Assembly (NCBI GenBank): GCA_027451165.1
Contig: DAIDJX010000212.1
Coordinates: 1-5,867 of the forward strand
DNA from: Prolixibacteraceae bacterium
Lineage (GTDB): Bacteria; Bacteroidota; Bacteroidia; Bacteroidales; Prolixibacteraceae
Reading direction: 5' to 3'
DNA length: 5,867 nt
The notes beneath the pieces are model-generated. The model was not told the origin of the DNA. It worked only from the letters and a program-made list of their open reading frames with translations, and searched no databases. The translations under genes were made by a program, and so were the position numbers. Positions 1 to 5,867 of the stretch are shown here, in pieces. Positions within the stretch are counted from its first letter, which is position 1; each line of letters opens with the position of its first letter.

Positions 1-54
1 AGTGCCGATGAGGATGACGATAGCCAACTGCAATTGGACTTCAAATTTTATTAA
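1..54 (+). CDS. 3' end of an upstream gene, product unknown (partial)
   Basis: Frame 1 is open from the window edge and ends in TAA at 52-54, giving 17 residues: SADEDDDSQLQLDFKFY. The stretch is acidic, then alternates polar and hydrophobic residues and ends in an aromatic residue. That pattern would suit the last beta-strand of an outer-membrane barrel protein, but this is only an inference from 17 residues. The gene runs the same way as the efflux operon and is separated from it by about 125 bases containing a candidate promoter, so it is probably a separate unit. The opposite strand is also open here, from an ATG at 57-55 reading MLIKFEVQLQLAIVILIGT, and cannot be excluded. No function can be assigned. 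Confidence 0.35.
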   Translation, partial: SADEDDDSQLQLDFKFY

Positions 55-91
55 CATATTTTAATAGACACCAGTGAGATTCTTATTTATC

Positions 92-120
92 GTAAATTTA
101 CCCTCAGATTAGTACCTGAG
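92..120. repeat. Palindrome and short inverted repeat in the control region
   Basis: GTAAATTTAC at 92-101 is a perfect 10-base palindrome. It is followed by CTCAG at 103-107 and its complement CTGAG at 116-120, a 5-bp stem with an 8-base loop. A run of six T lies at 131-136, ten bases past the stem. The palindrome could be an operator half-site. The stem plus T run could be a weak terminator for the upstream gene, but the spacing is too long for a standard intrinsic terminator. Both readings are speculative in an AT-rich spacer. Confidence 0.2.
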
Positions 121-148
121 TAGTTACCGGTTTTTTATTGCTCTGGGT

Positions 149-156
149 TAACTTTG
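149..156 (+). promoter_or_regulatory. Candidate Bacteroidota promoter, -7 element TAACTTTG
   Basis: TAACTTTG fits the Bacteroidota primary sigma factor -7 consensus TAnnTTTG exactly. Transcription would begin roughly at 160-165, leaving a leader of about 15-20 bases before the ATG at 180. No clean TTTG-like -33 box sits at the expected distance; the best candidate is the weak GTTA around 123-126. This is the only sensible promoter I see for the three-gene operon, and the gene junctions downstream leave little room for others. Confidence 0.45.
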
Positions 157-179
157 TTTATCTGTTAAAATTAAACCAG

Positions 180-1232
180 ATGAAGAAACCTGCCCTGATT
201 CTTTGGCTGCTTACGCTGTTATGCGCTGATTACGGCTGCCACAACAAACCACAATTGCCCCATTCACCTGAAGCCATTCCGGTCAGGGTAATAAAAGTCG
301 TGAAAGAAACAACCCGGCGTGAAATTTTCGTCAGCGGGAACGTGGAAGGCAACCGCACCGTCAAACTGGGTTTTATGGTGGCAGGAAGGATCAATTATAT
401 CCTGCCTGCAGAAGGACAGAAAGTGGCCAGGAACCAACTGGTGGCCGGTCTCGATCCGGAGAACTATGCCATTGCCAAGGAACTGGCCGACATTCAGGTG
501 GCACAGGCAGAGGATGAATTCGGTCGCCTCAGAGGAATGCATGATTCCCGGAGCATCTCCGACGGCGATTTTGCCAAAATCGGTTTTACCCTTCAACTGG
601 CCCGGACACAACAAAAATTGCAGGCAAAAAATCTGGCTGAAACGAAAATATACTCCCCCATCAGCGGGGTTTTACTGAAGAAGTTGGCCGAGACAGGCGA
701 AATTACGGGTAACGGAATTCCGGTTGCCGTTATTTCCGATATCCATCCGGTGAAGGTAACGGCTTTTGTACCTGAAAATGATTTGCATCTGGTGAAAATG
801 GGACAAATGGCTTCCTTAAGGATTTCCTCCATCGATTCCGTTTTTACCGGGAAAGTTACAGAAATCGGTGCGCTTGCCGATCCAGGCGCGCGCTCTTTCC
901 CGGTCAGGATAGAGGTAAACAACCCTGAACTCCTCATCCGGCCGGGGATGATCGCAGAGATTACCCTTCCAACAAATGAAAAAGATGAGCTGATCACCCT
1001 TCCTCCGGAACTGATCTTCAGTGACCAGAACAACAAAACTTCCGTATTTGTGGTGGACAGGGCTTCGGGAAAAGCATTCCGGAGAGAGATCAGCCTGGGA
1101 AAGATCAGCGGTAACCGGGTCGAAATCACCTCCGGTCTGGTGGAGAATGAAACCGTTGTCACCGACGGGAGACACAAACTGAGTGATGGCATGCCGGTAA
1201 AAATTTATAATGAAGACCATGAACTTCGTTAA
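180..1232 (+). CDS. RND efflux periplasmic adaptor (membrane fusion protein, HlyD/AcrA-like)
   Basis: This 350-residue protein is the periplasmic adaptor that links the RND pump to the outer-membrane channel. The N-terminus MKKPALILWLLTLLCADYGC is a signal peptide. Cys20 is the likely lipidation site, although Asp17 and Tyr18 make a poor lipobox. The domains follow the family order. The first half of the lipoyl domain is about 61-100, with AGRI and the EGQKV turn. A short alpha-hairpin follows at about 100-152, with the usual ISDGDF-type turn at 126-131. The second lipoyl half is about 154-185 (YSPISGVL), the beta-barrel about 188-265 (RPGM at 254-257), and the membrane-proximal domain about 270-345. 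Length is normal to slightly short for the family. I chose ATG at 180: the in-frame TTG at 138 lies upstream of the candidate -7 element and would put a poor, non-signal extension ahead of MKK. No Shine-Dalgarno is visible, as is common in Bacteroidota. The 3' end overlaps the pump gene. Confidence 0.95.
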   Translation: MKKPALILWLLTLLCADYGCHNKPQLPHSPEAIPVRVIKVVKETTRREIFVSGNVEGNRTVKLGFMVAGRINYILPAEGQKVARNQLVAGLDPENYAIAKELADIQVAQAEDEFGRLRGMHDSRSISDGDFAKIGFTLQLARTQQKLQAKNLAETKIYSPISGVLLKKLAETGEITGNGIPVAVISDIHPVKVTAFVPENDLHLVKMGQMASLRISSIDSVFTGKVTEIGALADPGARSFPVRIEVNNPELLIRPGMIAEITLPTNEKDELITLPPELIFSDQNNKTSVFVVDRASGKAFRREISLGKISGNRVEITSGLVENETVVTDGRHKLSDGMPVKIYNEDHELR

Positions 1233-4200
1233 GGCCTCACTCCGGCACCGGCAGGTTACGCTGACCCTTTTGCTCGTGGTTTTTGCCTTTGGCATCTGGT
1301 CCCTGCTGACCATGCCCAGGCGGGAAGATCCGAAAATAACCATTCCTGCCGGGCAGATCATTACCTATTTTCCGGGCGCCAATGTGGTGGAGACAGAAGA
1401 ACAGGTCACCAACAAAGTGGAAGAGTACCTTTTCCGTTTCAATGAAGTGGACAGAAGTAAAACCACTTCCACCACCACGGAAGGACTGTCGGTCATTACC
1501 GTCTGGCTGAAGGAGAACATCCGGCAGCCTGACATTTTCTGGAGCAAGCTGAAGCATGAACTGATGGTGGTGAAAAGCCTGCAATTGCCAGCGGGTGTCC
1601 GGGGCCCCCTGCTGAATTCCGATTTCGGGGACACGGAAGCCATTGTTATAGGGATTACAGGAGATCATGCCGGGTACAATGTGCTGAAAAGTGCCGCTGA
1701 CCATCTTTCGGAAGCCATCCGGCTGATCCCCGAAGCTTCCAAAATCAAGCTGAACGGACTGCAGCAGGAGCAGTTCACGGTGGAGTGGTATCCGTCAAAA
1801 CTGACACAATACGATGTCTCCCCGGAGCAGATCATCGGAGCATTGCAAACCCAAACCACTATTTCTCCCACCGGACAGGAGGAAACAGAAAAAACGGAGA
1901 TCCCCCTCTATAAGTCATTGGGGATCCATACCATGGACGATATCCGGGAGCAACTGGTTGGCGCTTCCCGCAGCGGCGCCGTTATCCGCCTTCAGGATAT
2001 TGCCCGGGTAACCCGTGAAATGGCCAAACCGGAAAGCAAAATAACGGTAAATGGTCAGGAAGCCCTGTTGCTCAACATTCAGATGCATGAAGGGTACAAT
2101 ATTGTGCGGTTCGGGCAAAAAGTACAGCAAACCATTCAGGAGGTCGCTCAGGCACTTCCGGAGAATATCCGGCTGACCACACTGGTCAACCAGCCGGAAA
2201 TTGTGCAGCAGAATGTGAACCGTTTCCTGCGGGAGTTTTTGATGGCCATTGCTGCGGTTATCCTCGTCGTTTTTCTGCTTTTGCCACTGAATATAGCTGC
2301 TGTGGCGGCGGCTGCCATTCCCATGACGGTTTCGGTCACTTTTGCCTTGCTCCATGGCATCGGGGTGGAACTGCACCAGGTCTCCCTGGCCGCGATGATC
2401 CTGGTGCTGGGGATTGTGGTTGACGACGCCATCATCATTGCTGACAATTATGTCGAATTGCTGGACAGGGGTCATGACCGCTGGAATGCAGCCTGGCGCA
2501 GCGCCACTGAACTGGTGATTCCCATTCTGACAGCAACCTTTACCATCATAGCGGCATTTCTGCCCATGGTCATTCTCACAGGAACCATCGGGGAATTTAT
2601 CCATGCCCTGCCGGTCACTGTTTCCATAGCGCTGGCCTCCTCTTTTCTGGTGGCCATGTTCCTGACCCCGCTGCTGTGCTACCTCCTCATCGGGAAAGGA
2701 TTGAAAAGCAATCCGGGATCAGATTCCAAAGCAGAAAGGAAGTCTCTGCTCAACCTCATGCAGAAAAGCTACAACCGCTCCCTCGACTGGTGCGTCCGTC
2801 ACTCCATGTTAACCATCACGGTAAGTCTGCTCACCATTGTGGCTGCAGGGTGGCTGTATAAAACCGGCTTGCGTCAGCGGTTTTTCCCTGAAGCGGAAAG
2901 AAACCAGTTCACTGTTGAATTGTGGATGCCTACCGGAACAAAACTGGAACAAACAGAGCAGTCAATCCGGAAGATTGAAAAAGTCATCCGGGAGGACAGC
3001 AGGGTAAAGGATTATGCCACGTTCACAGGACAAAGTTCTCCCCGTTTTTATTACAACTATTCTCCGGAATACCCGGCTTCTAATTTTGCGCAGATTCTGG
3101 TCAACACCACAGATTATCCCGCAGCGTTGAGTTTGCATGAAACCCTGACCTCCATCCTGGACAGTCTCGTGCCGGAAGGCCGTCCACATGCCCGGATGAT
3201 GATGCAGGGGCAACCTCTTCATGCCCCAGTGGAAGTTAGAATACGTGGCGAAGAGCTTAACAGCTTGAAAAGTATCGGGGAAAAAGTAAAAGAGATTTTG
3301 CAGAAAACAAACGGAAGTGCTCTGGTAAGGTCCGGGTTCAAGGAAGATGCTCCGGGTTATTCCATCCGGCTCAATCCGGAAGCAGACCGGTTGGGATTTA
3401 CTTCCCGTGGTGTCGCACAAGGGCTCTATGCTGCCACCTCTGACCTTACAGTCGCTTCTGTTCAGGAAGGAGAAAACCGGGTGGATATCGTTCTAAGGGC
3501 AAAGTTTCCAACAGAAGAAAAGAACAAATCACTTGACGATGTTTATCTCAGGAGCCCGGTTACCGGAATTTGGGTTCCCCTTCGACAGATTGCCGAACTT
3601 CTTCCGGAGTGGTTCCCCGGAAGAATTTTGCACCGCAACGGATTCCGGACACTTACCATCCAGAGCGAAACCGTTGAGGGAAAGCTGGCCTCAGAACTGC
3701 TGGCTGAAATAACACCTGAGATCAGGCAGCTAACACTACCTCCCGGTTACAGCATAGAATTCGGTGGAGAGCACGGAAACAAAACAGAAGTGACGGAAAG
3801 GCTGGCCATGGTGTTGCTGATCAGCCTGATCATCATCGCTGTTGTTTTGCTGTTTCAATTCCGGAACCTTAAAGAAGCCGGACTGGTTATGCTGACTATT
3901 CCACTTAGCCTTTTGGGAGCGATAGCCGGACTGATCATCACCGGTAATGAAATTGGATTTACCGGGTTTATCGGATTGATCAGTCTCTCCGGAATAGTGG
4001 TCAGGAATGCCATCATACTTATCGATCATGCCAATGAGCTGATCAGTAAAGGCATGACAATCCCCGAAGCGGCCGTCGAAGCCGGAAAAAGAAGGCTCCG
4101 TCCGATCTTTCTTACAGCTGCCGCAGCCGCCATCGGGGTTTGGCCCATGATCCTTTCCGGATCCCAGCTGTGGAGTCCAACCGCCAGCGTGATTGCTTTC

Positions 4201-4329
4201 GGGGTTTTGTGGGGCATGGTCATTTCCACCCTGGCTGTACCGGTGATGTATATGGCAGTAATGAAGCCCGGTGATAAAAAGCAGATTTACGAAGGGCCCG
4301 ATGAAACCCTTAAGGAACAACAAGGATAA
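1210..4329 (+). CDS. RND efflux transporter permease (AcrB/HAE-type inner-membrane pump)
   Basis: This is a complete 1039-residue proton-driven RND pump, close to AcrB in length. It has the duplicated 6+6 membrane layout. TM1 is about 16-34, followed by a periplasmic porter/docking loop at 35-340, TM2-6 at about 341-494, TM7 at about 534-551, a second periplasmic loop at 552-864, and TM8-12 at about 865-1016. Family landmarks are PRREDP at 36-41, PGA at 55-57, DFGD at 138-141, VVDDAI in TM4 with Asp405 and Asp406, IVVRNAI in TM10 and LRPIFLT at 963-969. By alignment by eye, Asp405/Asp406 match AcrB D407/D408 and Thr969 matches T978. Arg932 replaces the relay lysine K940 but keeps the charge. 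The Asp pair favours drug-type (HAE) export over typical metal export; the substrate is unknown. The gene overlaps the adaptor gene by 23 bases, implying coupled translation. An in-frame ATG at 1219, preceded by GAAGA, is a plausible alternative start giving MNFVKASL. Confidence 0.97.
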   Translation: MKTMNFVKASLRHRQVTLTLLLVVFAFGIWSLLTMPRREDPKITIPAGQIITYFPGANVVETEEQVTNKVEEYLFRFNEVDRSKTTSTTTEGLSVITVWLKENIRQPDIFWSKLKHELMVVKSLQLPAGVRGPLLNSDFGDTEAIVIGITGDHAGYNVLKSAADHLSEAIRLIPEASKIKLNGLQQEQFTVEWYPSKLTQYDVSPEQIIGALQTQTTISPTGQEETEKTEIPLYKSLGIHTMDDIREQLVGASRSGAVIRLQDIARVTREMAKPESKITVNGQEALLLNIQMHEGYNIVRFGQKVQQTIQEVAQALPENIRLTTLVNQPEIVQQNVNRFLREFLMAIAAVILVVFLLLPLNIAAVAAAAIPMTVSVTFALLHGIGVELHQVSLAAMILVLGIVVDDAIIIADNYVELLDRGHDRWNAAWRSATELVIPILTATFTIIAAFLPMVILTGTIGEFIHALPVTVSIALASSFLVAMFLTPLLCYLLIGKGLKSNPGSDSKAERKSLLNLMQKSYNRSLDWCVRHSMLTITVSLLTIVAAGWLYKTGLRQRFFPEAERNQFTVELWMPTGTKLEQTEQSIRKIEKVIREDSRVKDYATFTGQSSPRFYYNYSPEYPASNFAQILVNTTDYPAALSLHETLTSILDSLVPEGRPHARMMMQGQPLHAPVEVRIRGEELNSLKSIGEKVKEILQKTNGSALVRSGFKEDAPGYSIRLNPEADRLGFTSRGVAQGLYAATSDLTVASVQEGENRVDIVLRAKFPTEEKNKSLDDVYLRSPVTGIWVPLRQIAELLPEWFPGRILHRNGFRTLTIQSETVEGKLASELLAEITPEIRQLTLPPGYSIEFGGEHGNKTEVTERLAMVLLISLIIIAVVLLFQFRNLKEAGLVMLTIPLSLLGAIAGLIITGNEIGFTGFIGLISLSGIVVRNAIILIDHANELISKGMTIPEAAVEAGKRRLRPIFLTAAAAAIGVWPMILSGSQLWSPTASVIAFGVLWGMVISTLAVPVMYMAVMKPGDKKQIYEGPDETLKEQQG

Positions 4330-4341
4330 GAAATAAATAAT

Positions 4342-4347
4342 AAGGAA
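4342..4347 (+). promoter_or_regulatory. Ribosome binding site of the channel gene (AAGGAA)
   Basis: AAGGAA lies six bases before the ATG at 4354, a normal Shine-Dalgarno spacing, within the 24-base gap after the pump gene stop. It decides the start: the in-frame TTG at 4348 directly abuts the site and would have no spacing. It is the only convincing Shine-Dalgarno sequence in the operon. Confidence 0.6.
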
Positions 4348-4353
4348 TTGGAA

Positions 4354-5694
4354 ATGAAGTTGATTAAGCTGAGTATGCTGGTTATTCCTTTACTGATCGC
4401 GATTCCGCTGATCGGGACCGGACAGGTGAAATCAAGCATTAACCTGGAAGAGGCTATAAACCTGGCTTTGGAAAACAATCAACTCCTTAAAATCAAAGCG
4501 TATCAGGTAGAGGAAAAAGTGGCAAAATGGAATGAAAGCCGGATCAAAGCACTGCCTTCTATCATGGCCAATTCCACCTGGCAATTCAACCAGAACCTGG
4601 GTGAACTGACAATTTCACAGGGAGAATTCGGTACACTTCCACTTTCTCCCCAGATGATTATCCCGCTCCCGTCGTCCGATCTTCACTTTCCGCTCAGTAA
4701 GCATGAATCTTTCATTGCCGGAGTAACCATATACCAACCAATTACCCAGTTAGGCAAAATAAAAGCTGGAGCTGGTGTTTCGAAGACTGAGCTGAAGATT
4801 TCTGAAAAAGAGCGGGAAAAGACGGCTGCCCAAATCCGGCAAACCGTTGAAAAACTCTATTATGCCATTTTGATCACTGACCGCCAGGAAGAGGAAGCAC
4901 AAACAAAAAAAGAACTGGCATCGCTCCGGATTGCAGATGCGGAAAGCGCCCTTAAGGCAGGCAAAATACCGGAAGTAAGTGTGGCAGGCCTGAAAGCTGC
5001 CAGAGCCGACGAAGAACAGAAACTGATCCGTTTGCGTTATCAGAAAGAGGATTACCTGGGCGATTTCTGCACGCTCACCAGATTGGAAAATCAGAAATTT
5101 GTACTGGCTCCAGTTGACCTGCTCACTGAAAACCAATTCAGTGATACCATCCCTGTGTACCATCTTCAGGACAACAGCGACCTCGGAATTGCCAGGCTGC
5201 AACAGGATAAAGCAGTACAGGGGGTAACTGCCGCCCGTTGGAGCTATCTACCCGATGCCGGACTCATCGCCGGATACAGCTATCAAAAAGGAAACAAAAT
5301 TTATCCTGAAAAGAATCCGTTTGTGGGAGCAACCCTTAAATGGAATCTGCAGGAGATAATGCTGAACCGTCAACTTGTAAACCAACGCAAAGCACAGCTG
5401 ATGCAGGCTCAGGAGCAGGTCGATCTCCTGGAACAACAAACAGCCAACGAAGCGGAAAAACTGACCAGGAAATTATCCCATGCCGGGGAACTGGTAAGGG
5501 TAGCCAGGGAAGCCGCCGGATACAGGACAGAAGAATTACGCATTGAACAGGAAAAGTTGAAAAACGGATTGAGCACACCTTCCGGAGTGCTCAATGCGAA
5601 AGCCAATCTGGCAAAGGCAGAAGCCGACTACCTATCGGCCTGCCTCAACTACCGGATGGTCAGGACAGAACTTGACCTTTTATTCAATTATTAG
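4354..5694 (+). CDS. TolC-like outer-membrane efflux protein (OMF channel)
   Basis: This 446-residue protein is the outer-membrane exit duct of the tripartite pump. It is expected to form a trimeric beta-barrel with a long periplasmic alpha-helical tunnel. A Sec signal peptide covers about 1-23 (MKLIKLSMLV, hydrophobic core, then IGTGQ). The mature part shows the two-fold OEP repeat. Repeat one runs about 28-240, with a helix at 30-65, barrel strands near 71-85 and 119-130 (GVTIYQPI), and a long charged helix at 142-235. Repeat two runs about 275-446, with strands near 301-332 (GATLKWNL) and helices at 333-400 and 410-440. The NGLSTPSGVLNAKANLAKAE stretch at 404-423 is the classic second-repeat tunnel helix. 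The C-terminal residue is aromatic (Tyr446), as usual for outer-membrane barrels. Start choice rests on AAGGAA upstream of ATG. It is the last gene of the operon, 24 bases after the pump, and ends one base from the stop of the opposing gene. Confidence 0.94.
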   Translation: MKLIKLSMLVIPLLIAIPLIGTGQVKSSINLEEAINLALENNQLLKIKAYQVEEKVAKWNESRIKALPSIMANSTWQFNQNLGELTISQGEFGTLPLSPQMIIPLPSSDLHFPLSKHESFIAGVTIYQPITQLGKIKAGAGVSKTELKISEKEREKTAAQIRQTVEKLYYAILITDRQEEEAQTKKELASLRIADAESALKAGKIPEVSVAGLKAARADEEQKLIRLRYQKEDYLGDFCTLTRLENQKFVLAPVDLLTENQFSDTIPVYHLQDNSDLGIARLQQDKAVQGVTAARWSYLPDAGLIAGYSYQKGNKIYPEKNPFVGATLKWNLQEIMLNRQLVNQRKAQLMQAQEQVDLLEQQTANEAEKLTRKLSHAGELVRVAREAAGYRTEELRIEQEKLKNGLSTPSGVLNAKANLAKAEADYLSACLNYRMVRTELDLLFNY

Positions 5695-5699
5695 GTCAA
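5672..5699. terminator. Inverted repeat across the convergent stops, possible weak bidirectional terminator
   Basis: TTGACCT at 5672-5678 and AGGTCAA at 5693-5699 are perfect 7-base complements around a 14-base AT-rich loop. The right arm contains the minus-strand stop (5696-5698) and most of the channel gene's TAG (5692-5694). Neither side is followed by a T run, so this is not a canonical intrinsic terminator. The position between two converging genes is what suggests termination. Chance occurrence is quite possible for a 7-bp stem. Confidence 0.25.
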
Positions 5700-5867
5700 T
5701 CGTTACTTCCACCAACGAGCAGGCTCAAATAGTAGAGCAAGGTTGCCAGGGAGGAAAGGGCTGCAATAACATAGGTAGAAGCCGCCCATTTCAAAGCATT
5801 TTTAGCTTTTTCCTGTGCTTCTGAACTGGCGATTCCCCGGTCAGAAATCCAGGCCAGCGCCCTGCTG
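5696..5867 (-). CDS. YugP-type zinc metallopeptidase, C-terminal fragment (partial)
   Basis: Read on the minus strand from the window edge to TGA at 5698-5696, this gives the last 56 residues of a protein, starting SRALAWISDRGIASSEAQEK. It continues with ALKWAASTYVIAAL, a hydrophobic segment LATLLYYLSLLV and a GGSND tail. This pattern (SRA, a glycine-ending helix, ALxxAAxTYVxAA, then a final membrane helix) matches, from memory, the C-terminus of Bacillus subtilis YugP and its relatives. These are integral membrane proteins of the neutral zinc metallopeptidase family (Zn_peptidase_2), normally about 225 residues. The zinc-binding HExxH region would lie beyond the window and cannot be checked. 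The cellular role of YugP is poorly known. It converges on the efflux operon with a one-base gap and is probably unrelated to it. The fragment is cut by the window end, not visibly broken. Confidence 0.8.
   Translation of the reverse strand, partial: SRALAWISDRGIASSEAQEKAKNALKWAASTYVIAALSSLATLLYYLSLLVGGSND

Noticed and set aside
138..179. N-terminal extension of the adaptor from TTG at 138
   Set aside because: It would start upstream of the candidate -7 element and would put MLWVNFVYLLKLNQ before a normal KK-type signal peptide.
593..1361. Overlapping minus-strand open frames opposite the adaptor gene and pump start (593-1192 and 816-1361)
   Set aside because: They overlap each other and two well-supported genes, and resemble no protein family I know. 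They are shadow frames.
1915..2604. Minus-strand 229-codon open frame opposite the pump gene
   Set aside because: It lies wholly antisense to the TM-rich part of a clearly real RND gene, its translation is rich in His, Gln and Asn with no recognisable domain, and it has no credible start signal. It is a shadow of the real codon usage.
3736..4323. Minus-strand 195-codon frame opposite the end of the pump gene
   Set aside because: Antisense to conserved TM8-12 coding sequence, with low-complexity polar wording; no ribosome site or family resemblance.
4348..4353. TTG start at 4348 for the channel gene
   Set aside because: It directly abuts the AAGGAA ribosome site, whereas ATG at 4354 has correct spacing and gives a standard signal peptide.
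5594..5824. Plus-strand 76-codon frame running past the end of the channel gene
   Set aside because: Its first part is the channel gene in another frame, and its last part is antisense to the YugP-like C-terminus, which has much stronger family resemblance.
1..5867. CRISPR arrays, tRNA or rRNA genes, insertion sequences
   Set aside because: Reading through the window I saw no regularly spaced repeats, no cloverleaf-like segments, no transposase wording and no long terminal inverted repeats.

Overview
The window suggests a member of the Bacteroidota of roughly balanced base composition. The clues are a TAnnTTTG-type -7 promoter element ahead of the operon, a first gene with no Shine-Dalgarno sequence, and protein wording (adaptor, pump and the YugP-like tail at the right end) that resembles Bacteroidota versions of these families. 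The phylum is inferred; there is no rRNA or other marker gene here.

Layout: (1) Positions 1-54 probably hold the last 17 codons of an upstream plus-strand gene. (2) Positions 55-179 are a non-coding control region with a small palindrome, a short inverted repeat and a good candidate promoter close to the first start codon. (3) Positions 180-5694 are one compact plus-strand operon encoding a complete tripartite RND efflux system: periplasmic adaptor (180-1232), inner-membrane RND pump (1210-4329, overlapping the adaptor gene) and TolC-like outer-membrane channel (4354-5694). (4) Positions 5696-5867 hold, on the minus strand, the C-terminal end of a YugP-type membrane zinc metallopeptidase. Its stop codon lies one base from the channel gene's stop, so the two transcription units converge tail to tail.

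The three operon products should assemble into one envelope-spanning machine. The RND trimer uses the proton gradient to take substrates from the periplasm or outer leaflet, the adaptor bridges pump and channel, and the channel releases substrate outside the cell. The pump has the Asp-Asp pair of drug-type (HAE) RND proteins rather than the usual heavy-metal-type wording, so organic compounds (drugs, detergents, bile-like or toxic metabolites) are the more likely substrates. The actual substrate cannot be read from sequence. No regulator gene is visible in the window.

I found no new biological system. The operon is an ordinary, intact RND efflux locus. The points worth a second look are small: an arginine in place of the AcrB-type relay lysine, an atypical lipobox, an inverted repeat spanning both convergent stop codons, and a strong excess of the tetranucleotide CCGG.
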